A stretch of 64,000 bases of DNA from Chitinibacter sp. SCUT-21 (lineage in GTDB: Bacteria > Pseudomonadota > Gammaproteobacteria > Burkholderiales > Chitinibacteraceae). Shown here piece by piece: positions 7,704 to 16,871 of this stretch. Each line of letters begins with the position of its first letter. Within the stretch, counting starts at the first letter, position 1. A program made the translations under genes and the position numbers. The DNA lies in contig CP102611.1 in assembly GCA_041874755.1 (NCBI GenBank), positions 1,364,001-1,428,000 on the forward strand, given 5' to 3'. The notes under the pieces were generated by a model. The model searched no databases, was not told where the DNA came from, and saw only the letters and a list, made by a program, of their open reading frames with translations.

Positions 7704-8828
7704 ATGGCAACAGTCAAACTCAATAATCTATCCAAATCCTACGACGGCAAAGCCAAAGTGTTGGATGGCATCAATCTCGATATTAAACACGGCGAATTCG
7801 TGGTGCTGGTTGGCCCGTCGGGCTGCGGCAAATCGACGCTATTACGCATGTTGTCGGGCCTCGAATCGATCACCGGCGGTGAGCTGTCGATTGGCGATGC
7901 GGTGGTGAATGATTTGCCACCGGCCGAGCGCGGCATCGCGATGGTGTTCCAAAGCTACGCGCTGTACCCGCATATGAGCGTGTATAAAAACATGGCGTTT
8001 GGTCTGAAGATCGCCGGCGAAGACAAAGCACAAATCGATGTACGCATCAAAAACGCCGCCAAAATCCTGAAAATCGATCATTTACTGCAACGCCTGCCGC
8101 GCGAATTGTCGGGCGGTCAGCGCCAGCGCGTGGCGATTGGCCGTGCGATTGTGCGTGAGCCGAAATTGTTCTTGTTTGACGAACCGCTATCGAACTTGGA
8201 CGCCGCACTGCGCGTGCAAACTCGCCTCGAAATCGCCAAGCTGCACCGCGACTTGAACGCAACGATGGTGTATGTCACGCACGATCAAGTTGAAGCGATG
8301 ACCTTGGGCGACAAAATTGTCGTGATGCACGACGGGCATATTCAGCAAGCGGGTACGCCGCTTGAGCTGTACCAACAACCGGCCAACCTCTTCGTGGCGA
8401 CCTTTATCGGTTCGCCAAAAATGAATTTGTTAAAAGGACGCGTGATTTCACTCGATGCTGATGGCGCACATATTGCGCTCAAAGGTGGGCAGGAAATTCG
8501 GGCGACGGTCGATGCCAGCGCGCTAAAAATCAACGACAACGTGACGGTAGGCATCCGCGCCGAGCATTTAGTTGAGGGGACGGGAGCCAGCGAGACTTTC
8601 ACAGGCAAAGTCAATTTAATCGAACATTTGGGCGAAGCCAATTATCTGTATCTAACGCTGGAAAATGGTGATGATATTGTGGTGCGTGGCGATGGCGAGC
8701 GCGAAGTGGCGCTCGGCAGTGAGATCGAAATCAGCGCGGCCAGCACCTCGTTCCATGTGTTTGATCAACAAGACCGCGCATTGCGCCGCCTCAAACCAGG
8801 CAATATGCGCTCTTCGCGTCACAGTTAA
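7704..8828 (+). CDS. Sugar ABC transporter ATP-binding protein, MsmK/UgpC family
   Basis: Cytoplasmic ATPase of 374 residues that powers the CUT1 transporter. Walker A GPSGCGKST is at 37-45, the Q loop at VFQSYALYPH (81-90), the signature LSGGQRQR from 135, Walker B with catalytic glutamate FLFDEP (156-161), and the H loop at VTHDQ. The C-terminal third (about 240-370) is the TOBE-type regulatory domain of MalK/UgpC proteins. Ribosome-binding site AGGAG lies 7 bases before ATG. Such ATPases can serve several sugar transporters, and its separation from the permeases by 352 bases fits independent expression. Confidence 0.94.
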   Translation: MATVKLNNLSKSYDGKAKVLDGINLDIKHGEFVVLVGPSGCGKSTLLRMLSGLESITGGELSIGDAVVNDLPPAERGIAMVFQSYALYPHMSVYKNMAFGLKIAGEDKAQIDVRIKNAAKILKIDHLLQRLPRELSGGQRQRVAIGRAIVREPKLFLFDEPLSNLDAALRVQTRLEIAKLHRDLNATMVYVTHDQVEAMTLGDKIVVMHDGHIQQAGTPLELYQQPANLFVATFIGSPKMNLLKGRVISLDADGAHIALKGGQEIRATVDASALKINDNVTVGIRAEHLVEGTGASETFTGKVNLIEHLGEANYLYLTLENGDDIVVRGDGEREVALGSEIEISAASTSFHVFDQQDRALRRLKPGNMRSSRHS

Positions 8829-8843
8829 GCTGTTTCAAACAAG

Positions 8844-8890
8844 GTAGCGTAGCCGCACTCGGGCAAGTCGGCTATGCTGCTTTATCGTTT
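8844..8890 (+). terminator. Intrinsic terminator of sugar ABC operon
   Basis: GTAGCGTAGCCG (8844-8855) pairs with CGGCTATGCTGC (8869-8880) with two wobble pairs, followed by TTTATCGTTTTT. It ends the transporter operon 30 bases before the next gene. Confidence 0.7.
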
Positions 8891-8919
8891 TTCGCAGGCA
8901 GCCTATTTCGCCTAGCACC

Positions 8920-11337
8920 ATGTCTTACTCAAGCCAGATTTCGGATGAACTCGCCGCGCGCTTGGCGCGCATTCAAGCGAGTTACCATCAAGACCCCGAC
9001 ACTGCACGCAGCGAATGCGAAGCTTTAATCAATTACGCCCGCGCACACCGAGCCACTTTATTACAAATTTACGCCGCAGAGCTGTACGGCAAAATCATGG
9101 ATCATGCGGGTGAAGCCCAGCTGGCGCGTAATTTTTTATATGAAGCATTGCAGCAAGCACAAGCCATCCATAATTTCATACTTGAAGCTAGGGTATGTGA
9201 GCAAATTGCACGCTCTTATTACACTTCAGGCCAATACTCACAAGCATTGCACAACTGGTTACGCTGTATCGAGTTAGCCGAATTCAAGCAAGGCGAAGCC
9301 GCAATCTGGATGCTGGCCAAAGTGGGCGTGGGACAAATTTATGATGCTCAGGGTGAGCAAGAAACCGCGCTGCTGTTTCACAACACCGCCTTGGCGCGGA
9401 TTGCCGAAGTTGACGACCCGTATTTACACGCCAAAATCTTAATCAATATTGGCGTGGTTCAGCTCAAACTCAATCGGTTTGCTGAAGCTAAAACGGCTTT
9501 ATTGGCCGCACAGCACATTTGTCTGGCGCACCACTATGCCGATTACGCCGCGACAACTTATTCCCGCCTAGCTGAAATTGCCTTGGCCCACAACGAACTC
9601 GATCCGGCCATGAATCTGCTAGCACAGGCTTTGTGCTATGCGCGCCAAGTCAAGTATGTTTGGGGGGAGGCCAATATCTTAAATAATATGGCGCAAATCC
9701 ATACCCGCCGAGCTCAATACCCTGCGGCTTTGGAATGTATTTTCGCGGCGCAACAAATTGCCAAGACGCATCATTTTTCACCTGTGTTGCTGCGCCTGCA
9801 TCAAGCCGCCGCACATAATGCCGAGTTGGCTGGTCAAACTGAACTGGCAATTACCGAAATCAAAGCATCGATTGGATTGCAAGCCCTGCGGCTGCAGGAG
9901 ACACAAAACGAGCAATACAAATTAGCGATTCAAAAAACCGAGGTAAGATCGTCCAGCAGCAGCAAATTATTAAAGCTCATGAATCACCCCGAAATTGAGC
10001 GCGGCGATAGCCAGCGTTTTTGGCCCCTGATTGCGCAAGCAAGCGCCGATATTTTACAAGTTGCGCAGTTGAGTATTTGGCGGATCAATGCCGACGACGA
10101 ATACATCGACTGCATGCTGCGCTACCCAGTCGACGTCCCGAGCAGGCCACAACGATTAACCCGGCAAGACATGCCCGTATTTTTTGCCAGCTTGCAGCAT
10201 CGACAGCCGATTATTGCCCACGACGCCGCACATCATCATTTTGCCTGGGATTTATCGCAGGCTTATTTGAAACAACAGCAAATTCACTCGGTGATGGCCT
10301 TTATGGTGCAGCATAACCAAGAGCAGTATTTATTGCTGTTTAAGCACTTGGGCTCACAACGTAATTGGCTGCCAGAAGAAATTCAACTGGCCAATCAATT
10401 AACCCACATCATCTCGCGGGCACTCAATCATCAAGCACGGCATCAATATCAGCATGAAATTCATCTGCTTAATGCACGTTTAAGCCAATCACACCAAGAG
10501 CTGGAACAACGCGTACAGGAACGTACCGAAGGCTTGCGACGCACCAATCAAGAGCTTGAATATACGATGCAACAATTGGTGCAAAGCGAAAAACTGGCCG
10601 CCCTTGGGCGCTTAGTCAATGGCTTTGCCGGCGAGTTAATTCCCCCGCTGATCGATGCACTGCAACTCAGTCATTCCTTGGGGCGCAGCAGTCAAGACAT
10701 TGCGACTTTATTGGCCAGAGGCGAATTAAAACGCTCTGGCCTGCAGCACTATTTAAGCACGACACAAAATTACGCCCAGTTAATCGAGCAAAAAATCACG
10801 CGTAGTAGCGAACTGGTGGCGCAGTTTAAATTAGTCGCCGTCGACACCAGCAGCGAACGACGCCGGCAATTTAATTTGCAGCGCACTGTCTGCAACTTAG
10901 CCAATATTTTTCGTAGTCAGCGCAGCAATACGGCTTACCAAATTGAGCTAAATATTCCCGCTTCGATCGAGCTTGATAGCTATCCTGGGCCACTCGAGCA
11001 AGTGCTAAGCCATTTAATTCAAAACGCCTTGCTCCATGGTTTTAAAAATCGCGCCCACGGCAAGATCACGATCAGCGCCGAACACGATGGCAATGAGCTG
11101 ATCATCCGCTGTCATGACAATGGTTGTGGCATTGCGCAGGCCCATTTCCCGCCGCTGAGCGAGCCGTTTTATAGCCCCAAGCCAGATCCGCAACATCGCG
11201 GCTTGGGGTTGTATATTTCCAATAACATACTGAACAAGGTATTAGCTGGAAACCTAGAATTAGAAAGCATTACAGAGCAATACACCCAGGTAGTAATCCG
11301 AATGCCGCACATTTCCCCGCCCGCAGTAAGGCCGTAA
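8920..11337 (+). CDS. TPR-GAF histidine-kinase paralogue lacking the phosphoacceptor His
   Basis: Soluble protein of 805 residues without membrane segments. Residues about 1-330 form tetratricopeptide repeats; about 345-515 form a GAF domain (SIWRINADDEYIDC, IIAHDAAHH, QRNWLPEE). A coiled coil (QELEQRVQERTEGL) leads into a degenerate dimerisation/phosphoacceptor domain. Where the downstream twin has GIAHELNTP, this protein has GFAGELIPP, so Gly571 replaces the histidine. The ATP-binding domain keeps its N box (HLIQNALLHGF), DNGCGI and GLGLYIS, but the glycines before G2 are changed (QHRGLGL). It could be an ATP-binding pseudokinase that modulates its twin. It is an ancient-looking tandem duplicate, 138 bases from the intact copy. 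Confidence 0.85.
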   Translation: MSYSSQISDELAARLARIQASYHQDPDTARSECEALINYARAHRATLLQIYAAELYGKIMDHAGEAQLARNFLYEALQQAQAIHNFILEARVCEQIARSYYTSGQYSQALHNWLRCIELAEFKQGEAAIWMLAKVGVGQIYDAQGEQETALLFHNTALARIAEVDDPYLHAKILINIGVVQLKLNRFAEAKTALLAAQHICLAHHYADYAATTYSRLAEIALAHNELDPAMNLLAQALCYARQVKYVWGEANILNNMAQIHTRRAQYPAALECIFAAQQIAKTHHFSPVLLRLHQAAAHNAELAGQTELAITEIKASIGLQALRLQETQNEQYKLAIQKTEVRSSSSSKLLKLMNHPEIERGDSQRFWPLIAQASADILQVAQLSIWRINADDEYIDCMLRYPVDVPSRPQRLTRQDMPVFFASLQHRQPIIAHDAAHHHFAWDLSQAYLKQQQIHSVMAFMVQHNQEQYLLLFKHLGSQRNWLPEEIQLANQLTHIISRALNHQARHQYQHEIHLLNARLSQSHQELEQRVQERTEGLRRTNQELEYTMQQLVQSEKLAALGRLVNGFAGELIPPLIDALQLSHSLGRSSQDIATLLARGELKRSGLQHYLSTTQNYAQLIEQKITRSSELVAQFKLVAVDTSSERRRQFNLQRTVCNLANIFRSQRSNTAYQIELNIPASIELDSYPGPLEQVLSHLIQNALLHGFKNRAHGKITISAEHDGNELIIRCHDNGCGIAQAHFPPLSEPFYSPKPDPQHRGLGLYISNNILNKVLAGNLELESITEQYTQVVIRMPHISPPAVRP

Positions 11338-11475
11338 GCGACCAGCGAGATAATGCGCCAAAAATTGGGGGTGGATGCTTGCAAATGTGCCAAACTAATA
11401 TCAGCTTGGCGATCAAACAATGGCGATCTTATGAGCAGATCGCAAGGCGCGAGCAATTAACGAGAATAGACAGCA

Positions 11476-13893
11476 ATGGTGATCACCCAGATAACTGAAA
11501 CTCAGCTCATTGCGCAATTAAAGCAAATCGCAGAAGTCTGGCATTTAGAGCCCGAGCGAGCACGCTTAGCCTGCCTTGAACTAATTGAACACGCCCGCCA
11601 GCTGCGGTTGCCGTATTACCAAATTTGCGCAGCCGAATTGTATGGCCAAATCATGGATCACGAGGGCAAAGCCTTTGAAGCCCGAAATGTACTATATGAA
11701 GCAGTACAACAAGCGCAAGCCCTGCATAATTTTCAGCTAGAGGCGCGCATTTACGAACAAATTGCGCGGCTGCACTATAGCAAAGGCGATTATCGTACCG
11801 CTTTGCAAGATTGGCTAACCTGTATTGAGCTCGCGAATGATGATCCAAAAACATGGATGTTGGCCAAAGTGGGCGTGGGCCAAGTGTATGATGCGCTCGA
11901 CGATGCTGCATCCGCGATTCTGTTTCACCAGGCTGCTGCGAGCCGAATTACTGAAGTCGATGATCCTTATCTTGAAGCCAAGATTCAAATTAATTTAGCC
12001 GTTAATTTGCATCGTTGTCAGCGCAATGACGAAGCCAGAGTAGCCCTCGATCGCGCCCTACACATTTGCTTGGCCCAACATTTTCCAGACTACGCCGCCG
12101 AATCATATTATCGCCTTGCCGAAATCGATATTGATGACGGGCATTTGGATCAGGCGATGGACTTACTGCAAAAAGGACAAACCCTCGCCAGCCAAGTTGG
12201 CTATCAATGGGGTTTGGCGAATATCCTGAGTGCGATGGCGGTGATTCATGCACAGCGTAAGGATTGGAGCACCGCACTCGAAGTCATTCATGCGGGGCAA
12301 ATTATTTCGCGGGCTAATAATTTCTCGCACATCTTGATGCGCCAACATTTAGCGGCGGCGCAGTATGCCGAAGCCTTATTTGACTCCCACCTGGCTTTGC
12401 AAGAATTAAAAGCGGGGTTTGCCTCCCAACAGCAAATTCACGCCAGTGCTCAACCTGAAAAACGCAGTGAGTTAGAGCAAAAAACCGGTTTGCGGCTCAG
12501 TGTCGGTACGCTGTTGATTAATTTAGCTAACCACCCTGCCATTGAGCATGGCAAATTAGTGGAATTCGCCCCTGTGATTAGTAAAGCGGCCAGCGAGATC
12601 TTAAACGTACAAAGAGCCGGCTTGTGGCAACTAAATGAGGATCGTTTGGATCCGGTGAGCATTTACGATCAAAAACAAGACCAATTTATCACCGCAATCA
12701 GTATTGAGCAGCAGCAAGCACCCGTCTTTTTTAATGCGATGAATCGGGGAAAGACCTTGATCGCACACGATGCATTGCATCACCCAGAAGCTTGGGATTT
12801 AGCCGAGCGCTATTTACGCCCCACCCACACGTCATCCATCTTAGCCTTACCAGCATTTAGTAATAATTATCGCTGCCTACTGATTTTTGAACACATAGGT
12901 GAGCAAAGAAACTGGATTCCAGACGAAATCCAATCGGCGAGCCAAATTGCAGAAATTACCATTCGGGCAATGACCAACCAAGAACGCCGCGAATTTCAAC
13001 GCGAAATCCATGATCTTAATGTGAGACTCATGCAGGCCAATGAAGAGCTAGAGCAGCGCGTACAAGAACGTACGCAGCAATTGGCGAAAAGTAATCAGGA
13101 TTTACACAAGGCGATGGATCAATTGGTGCAATCAGAAAAGCTGGCTGCTTTGGGCAGCTTGGTTGCCGGGATCGCCCATGAACTCAATACCCCACTGGGG
13201 GCTGCATTAACCTGCAGCTCAACGCTGAGTGCACAAAGCCAAGAGATTCAGCAAAAGCTAGCGAACAGCACCCTCAAAAAATCAGCACTTGATGAATTTA
13301 TTGATAACAACCTAAGCGCAACACAATTAATTGAACGCAACATCCAGCGCGCGAGCGATCTGGTGGCCAACTTCAAACAAGTAGCCATCGATACCGATAG
13401 CACACGGCGGCGGGAATTTGATTTATCAGAAACGATTGATGAAGTGCTCACCATGCTGCAGCTGCAATTGGAGCGCACACCGTATCAATTTGAAAATGGG
13501 GTGCCAAAAGGTATTATTTTTGACAGCTTCCCAGGGCCGTTAGAGCAAATTATCAGCAATTTAATTCTCAACAGCGTGACACATGGCTTTGAAAATCGTA
13601 GCTACGGCAAAGTGACGCTCTATTCAGAGCCAGTGAACTCGCAATGGCAGCGGCTGATTTTTGAGGACAATGGCTGTGGGATGAGCCCAGAAATCCAGAA
13701 AAGGGTTTTTGATCCCTTTTTCACCACCAAACTAGGAAAAGGCGGCAGCGGCTTAGGCTTATATATTACCTACAACATTGTCTGTAATATTTTGGGGGGC
13801 GAGTTAGAACTAGAAAGCGAGCTTGGACGCTTTACCCGCTTTATCATTACCCTACCACGGCAAGCGCCACTAAATAATAATGTATCTAGCTAA
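11476..13893 (+). CDS. TPR-GAF-histidine kinase (soluble)
   Basis: Cytoplasmic sensor kinase, also exactly 805 residues. TPR repeats fill about residues 1-330, a GAF domain about 345-515 (GLWQLNEDRLDPV, LIAHDALHHPEAWDL, QRNWIPDE), then a coiled coil (NEELEQRVQERTQQL), HisKA with AGIAHELNTPLG (His568), and HATPase with NLILNSVTHGF, DNGCGMS, PFFTTK and GGSGLGLYIT. All catalytic motifs are intact. No response regulator is adjacent, so it is an orphan kinase. The TPR part resembles that of the 979-residue kinase at 26538-29477, pointing to a shared input mode, perhaps protein or peptide binding. Confidence 0.9.
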   Translation: MVITQITETQLIAQLKQIAEVWHLEPERARLACLELIEHARQLRLPYYQICAAELYGQIMDHEGKAFEARNVLYEAVQQAQALHNFQLEARIYEQIARLHYSKGDYRTALQDWLTCIELANDDPKTWMLAKVGVGQVYDALDDAASAILFHQAAASRITEVDDPYLEAKIQINLAVNLHRCQRNDEARVALDRALHICLAQHFPDYAAESYYRLAEIDIDDGHLDQAMDLLQKGQTLASQVGYQWGLANILSAMAVIHAQRKDWSTALEVIHAGQIISRANNFSHILMRQHLAAAQYAEALFDSHLALQELKAGFASQQQIHASAQPEKRSELEQKTGLRLSVGTLLINLANHPAIEHGKLVEFAPVISKAASEILNVQRAGLWQLNEDRLDPVSIYDQKQDQFITAISIEQQQAPVFFNAMNRGKTLIAHDALHHPEAWDLAERYLRPTHTSSILALPAFSNNYRCLLIFEHIGEQRNWIPDEIQSASQIAEITIRAMTNQERREFQREIHDLNVRLMQANEELEQRVQERTQQLAKSNQDLHKAMDQLVQSEKLAALGSLVAGIAHELNTPLGAALTCSSTLSAQSQEIQQKLANSTLKKSALDEFIDNNLSATQLIERNIQRASDLVANFKQVAIDTDSTRRREFDLSETIDEVLTMLQLQLERTPYQFENGVPKGIIFDSFPGPLEQIISNLILNSVTHGFENRSYGKVTLYSEPVNSQWQRLIFEDNGCGMSPEIQKRVFDPFFTTKLGKGGSGLGLYITYNIVCNILGGELELESELGRFTRFIITLPRQAPLNNNVSS

Positions 13894-13942
13894 CGGTATA
13901 ACCCTAGAGACCAATATTTTCCTGATCTAGCGGCATATACGT

Positions 13943-13975
13943 AAAAAGCCATCGCAGACTGCGATGGCTTTTCTG
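13943..13975. terminator. Bidirectional terminator
   Basis: AAAAGCCATCGCA (13944-13956), loop GAC, TGCGATGGCTTTT (13960-13972) is a strong stem with A and T runs on opposite sides. It can end the kinase gene and the convergent dsbC-like gene. Confidence 0.9.
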
Positions 13976-13991
13976 TTGTGATTCACGGGAA

Positions 13992-14717
13992 TTATTTTTT
14001 CGCGTTCAACATTTCTTCGATTTTTTCTTTCGGAATAGCACCGGAGACAATTTGACCGTTGGCAAAAATCAAAGCAGGTGTGCCAGAAATGCCTAATGAC
14101 TCACCCAAGGCCATATTGCGCTGCACCGGGTTGTCACATTCTGGACTATTGTCGGGCAATTTGCCGTCAAAGAACCAGCCTCGCCACGCCGCGTTTTGAT
14201 CTTTACTGCACCAAATCATCGCCGATTTGCGCGCAGCATCGGGGTGCAGGCCAGGTAATGGCATCAGGAAGTTATAAATCGTGACATTATCAATGCCAGC
14301 CAAACTTTGCTGCTCTAAGCGTTTGCAAAATGGGCAATCGGGATCAGTAAACACGGCCATTTTGCGCGAACCATCGCCGCGCACAATTTTAACCGCGTCA
14401 GCCAATGGCAATTTGGCAAAATCGGTGGTCATCATTTCCGCAATACGGCGCTCGGTGATGCTTTCCTTTTTGGCCACATCAACCATTTCGCCAACAAATG
14501 CATACTCACCCTTGGCATCGGTATAAATAATTTGGCGCTTGCCCATCACAACTTCATAAATACCTTTCACTGGCGTTGGATTCACCGCATCAACAGGACG
14601 GCCAAGCTTTTTCGCGATTGTCGCTTTCAAGTCTTTTGGCGGCGTATCGGCCTGTGCACTGCACGCAACCATCGCCAAAATACCGGCAGCCATCATAATA
14701 CGAGTCAGATATTTCAT
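13992..14717 (-). CDS. dsbC: Thiol:disulfide interchange protein, DsbC-like
   Basis: Periplasmic disulfide isomerase of 241 residues. The ATG at 14717 is used because AAGGA lies 5 bases upstream and MKYLTRIMMAAGILAM makes a signal peptide cut near SAQA; a longer frame would overlap the upstream gene. The N-terminal part is the DsbC dimerisation domain, followed by a thioredoxin fold with the active site DCPFC (Cys128, Cys131) and the cis-Pro loop at SGTPALIF. CPFC is unusual compared with CGYC of E. coli DsbC. It follows the ubiH-like gene by 8 bases and is probably co-transcribed with it. Confidence 0.88.
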   Translation of the reverse strand: MKYLTRIMMAAGILAMVACSAQADTPPKDLKATIAKKLGRPVDAVNPTPVKGIYEVVMGKRQIIYTDAKGEYAFVGEMVDVAKKESITERRIAEMMTTDFAKLPLADAVKIVRGDGSRKMAVFTDPDCPFCKRLEQQSLAGIDNVTIYNFLMPLPGLHPDAARKSAMIWCSKDQNAAWRGWFFDGKLPDNSPECDNPVQRNMALGESLGISGTPALIFANGQIVSGAIPKEKIEEMLNAKK

Positions 14718-14725
14718 TTCAATCC

Positions 14726-15901
14726 TTAGGAATCCATTGCATGCCGAATCAGTTGGCGTTTGATCCATGGTGCAGAGTTGGTGAGATTGAGGCCAATATT
14801 ACGCAAAGATTTGAGAATTGGCTTGTCATTATTAAACAAAACTTGTAATCCATCGCACACCGTTTGCATCAGCAAAACCGATTCACGCCGAGCACGCTCG
14901 TAGCGGCGCAGCACCAGCGCATCGCCAATACGTTCGGGATGCACTTCGGCCAATACTTTGGCCAGCTCGGCGACATCGCCAAAGCCCAAATTCACGCCCT
15001 GCCCCGCCAATGGATGCACGGTATGCGCAGCATCGCCCACCAAGGCCACACGCGAGCGGGTAATGTGTTCAAGCTGCGTTAATTTGAGCGGAAATGCCGC
15101 TGGCGGCGTAATGAGTTTGAGCTCACCTAAGCGCGATTGTCCGGCTTGCGCGACTTGCTTAGCGAGTTCGTCTGCTGAAAGGGCCAAAAGTTCATCTCGG
15201 CGGTCTTGGTAGCACGACCAAACCATCGACATTTGCTGATTCGGCAGCGGCAACCAAGCTAAGATGCCATCCGCCATAAACCATTGCTGTGCAACGCCGT
15301 AATGCGGCTTTTCGCACGCGAAGTTGGCTACCACACCAAATTGCTGATACGGCTTGCTACTCGCTTCAATTTGCAATTGCTGGCGCACCCAAGAGTTCGC
15401 TCCATCGGCACCGATAATCAATTTCGCGCTCAAACGCTGACCATCGGCCAAAGTTAAATACGCTGCATCAGCTTGAATATCGAGCGCTTGCGCAGTCAGG
15501 CCGGTCATCACGCGCACATTGCTGCATTGCGCCAAGGCCAGCCATAAGGCGCGCTGCAGTTCGCGGTTTTCGACGATAAACGCCAATTCATCGACACCAC
15601 TTTCGAGCGCCGAAAATTCCAAGCGACTATTGGGTTCGTCACCGGCTATTTTCATCGCGGATACGGGGCAGAGGCGCTCGGCGCGCGCCAAAGGCCAAGC
15701 GCCAATCTCGGTCAGTAAACGTCGGCTGGCGCGGCTAATCGCGTAAACACGCTGATCCCAGCTCTCGAGCGGCCAATCGAGCTGCGGCTCGCGACCTTCC
15801 AGCAACACAATATCGAGTGTGGTGTTTTTCAGCGCCAAAGCCAAAGCCGCGCCGACCAAACCGCCACCAACAATAATTAAATCTGCGTCATAGGTTTTCA
15901 T
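14726..15901 (-). CDS. FAD-dependent hydroxylase, UbiH/UbiF/VisC family
   Basis: Flavin monooxygenase of 391 residues, expected to hydroxylate the ring of a ubiquinone precursor at the inner membrane. It has the N-terminal dinucleotide fold IIVGGGLVGAALALAL, the middle motif GADGANSWVR, and the FAD ribityl motif LVGDAAHTVHPLAGQG. Which ring position it acts on cannot be told from sequence alone. The ATG at 15901 is preferred; a GTG two codons upstream (15907) is also possible. It lies directly upstream of dsbC. Confidence 0.85.
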   Translation of the reverse strand: MKTYDADLIIVGGGLVGAALALALKNTTLDIVLLEGREPQLDWPLESWDQRVYAISRASRRLLTEIGAWPLARAERLCPVSAMKIAGDEPNSRLEFSALESGVDELAFIVENRELQRALWLALAQCSNVRVMTGLTAQALDIQADAAYLTLADGQRLSAKLIIGADGANSWVRQQLQIEASSKPYQQFGVVANFACEKPHYGVAQQWFMADGILAWLPLPNQQMSMVWSCYQDRRDELLALSADELAKQVAQAGQSRLGELKLITPPAAFPLKLTQLEHITRSRVALVGDAAHTVHPLAGQGVNLGFGDVAELAKVLAEVHPERIGDALVLRRYERARRESVLLMQTVCDGLQVLFNNDKPILKSLRNIGLNLTNSAPWIKRQLIRHAMDS

Positions 15902-16085
15902 GGCCACAGTTTAACATCGTCTCTGGCGAGGCAACACCGTCGCAGCATTGATAAGCGCGTGTGAGAACTGCACAGCACGATACGGCAACCCGTATTACGC
16001 GATAGCGCTCATCAGGATTGGCTCAGCAGCCTATACGTCATGTTTGAAAGGGGAAATTAGGAAAACGGCAAGATTGGACAGTAGA

Positions 16086-16109
16086 AATAAAAAAAGCCGA
16101 ACCTTTCGG
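16086..16109 (-). terminator. Terminator of tRNA operon
   Basis: On the minus strand CCGAA-AGG-TTCGG is followed by a long T-run (plus-strand A-run 16089-16095). It lies about 35 bases past the last tRNA gene. Confidence 0.8.
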
Positions 16110-16143
16110 ATCGACTGTCTTTTATCTATTTGCCAAACTGTTT

Positions 16144-16218
16144 TGGCGTCCCCACGGGGAATCGAACCCCGGCCGCCGCCGTGAAAGGGCAGTGTTCTAA
16201 CCGCTAAACTATAGGGAC
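16144..16218 (-). tRNA. tRNA-Glu (TTC), copy 1
   Basis: Folds as a 75-base tRNA including an encoded CCA end. Acceptor stem GTCCCTA/TGGGGAC, anticodon loop CCTTTCACG with anticodon TTC, T loop GGTTCGATTCC. Identical in body to the second copy at 16348-16422. Confidence 0.95.
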
Positions 16219-16243
16219 CTGGTAAAACTATCAAACTTTAAAC

Positions 16244-16320
16244 TGGTGCGCCCGGAGCGATTCGAACGCCCGACCCTTTGGTTCGTAGCCAAATACTCTA
16301 TCCAACTGAGCTACGGGCGC
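16244..16320 (-). tRNA. tRNA-Arg (ACG), copy 1
   Basis: 77-base tRNA with CCA encoded. Acceptor GCGCCCG/CGGGCGC, anticodon loop CTACGAA with anticodon ACG (wobble A expected to become inosine), T loop GTTCGAATC. Duplicated at 16452-16528. Confidence 0.95.
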
Positions 16321-16347
16321 ACTGATTTAAAATTTGCTTGAAATTGT

Positions 16348-16422
16348 TGGCGTCCCCACGGGGAATCGAACCCCGGCCGCCGCCGTGAAAGGGCAGTGTT
16401 CTAACCGCTAAACTATAGGGAC
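16348..16422 (-). tRNA. tRNA-Glu (TTC), copy 2
   Basis: Second copy of the TTC tRNA-Glu with the same 75-base body and encoded CCA. It is part of a tandem Arg-Glu duplication. Confidence 0.95.
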
Positions 16423-16451
16423 ATTTACAATTTCTATCTGCATTGTGATGT

Positions 16452-16528
16452 TGGTGCGCCCGGAGCGATTCGAACGCCCGACCCTTTGGTTCGTAGCCAA
16501 ATACTCTATCCAACTGAGCTACGGGCGC
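16452..16528 (-). tRNA. tRNA-Arg (ACG), copy 2
   Basis: Second copy of the ACG tRNA-Arg, 77 bases with CCA. It lies between tRNA-Ser and the second Glu copy in the five-gene operon. Confidence 0.95.
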
Positions 16529-16552
16529 ACACTACACAACAATTACAGCCTC

Positions 16553-16646
16553 TGGCGGAGACGGAGGGATTCGAACCCTCGATACAGGTTTTAGCCCGTA
16601 TGTCTCCTTAGCAGGGAGGTGATTTCAGCCACTCATCCACGTCTCC
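16553..16646 (-). tRNA. tRNA-Ser (GCT)
   Basis: 94-base tRNA with a long variable arm and encoded CCA. Acceptor GGAGACG/CGTCTCC, anticodon loop CTGCTAA with anticodon GCT. First gene of the tRNA operon. Confidence 0.95.
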
Positions 16647-16661
16647 GTTCAGAGAAGCGAG

Positions 16662-16690
16662 ATAATACCCACCCCCCAGAACCCCGTCAA
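16662..16690 (-). promoter_or_regulatory. Sigma-70 promoter of tRNA operon
   Basis: On the minus strand TTGACG (16690-16685), a 17-base G-rich spacer, then TATTAT (16667-16662). Transcription would start only a few bases before tRNA-Ser. Confidence 0.85.
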
Positions 16691-16814
16691 CACTTATCGT
16701 CAATTTTTTTGGCTCAGTTGCATAAGTACCTCACTAGAAAGGCAAAATTTTTACAATCTGCGGTTAAGCTTTCAACTACACGCGCATCCACACAAAATGC
16801 AGCAGCAACAACCA

Positions 16815-16855
16815 TAAAAAAAGCCGCCGACTGCATCAGCAGTAGCGGCGGCTAG
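16815..16855 (-). terminator. Terminator of lysC
   Basis: AGCCGCCG and CGGCGGCT form the stem, with an inner CTGC/GCAG pairing, and the minus strand continues into a T-run (plus-strand A-run 16816-16822). It lies just past the lysC stop. Confidence 0.88.
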
Positions 16856-16871
16856 TTTGAAGCAAGGGCAA

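Noticed and set aside
16031..16855. Small frames across the tRNA cluster
   Set aside because: They translate tRNA sequence and its flanks; the repeated peptide PYSLAVRTLPFHGGGRG reflects the duplicated tRNA-Glu.
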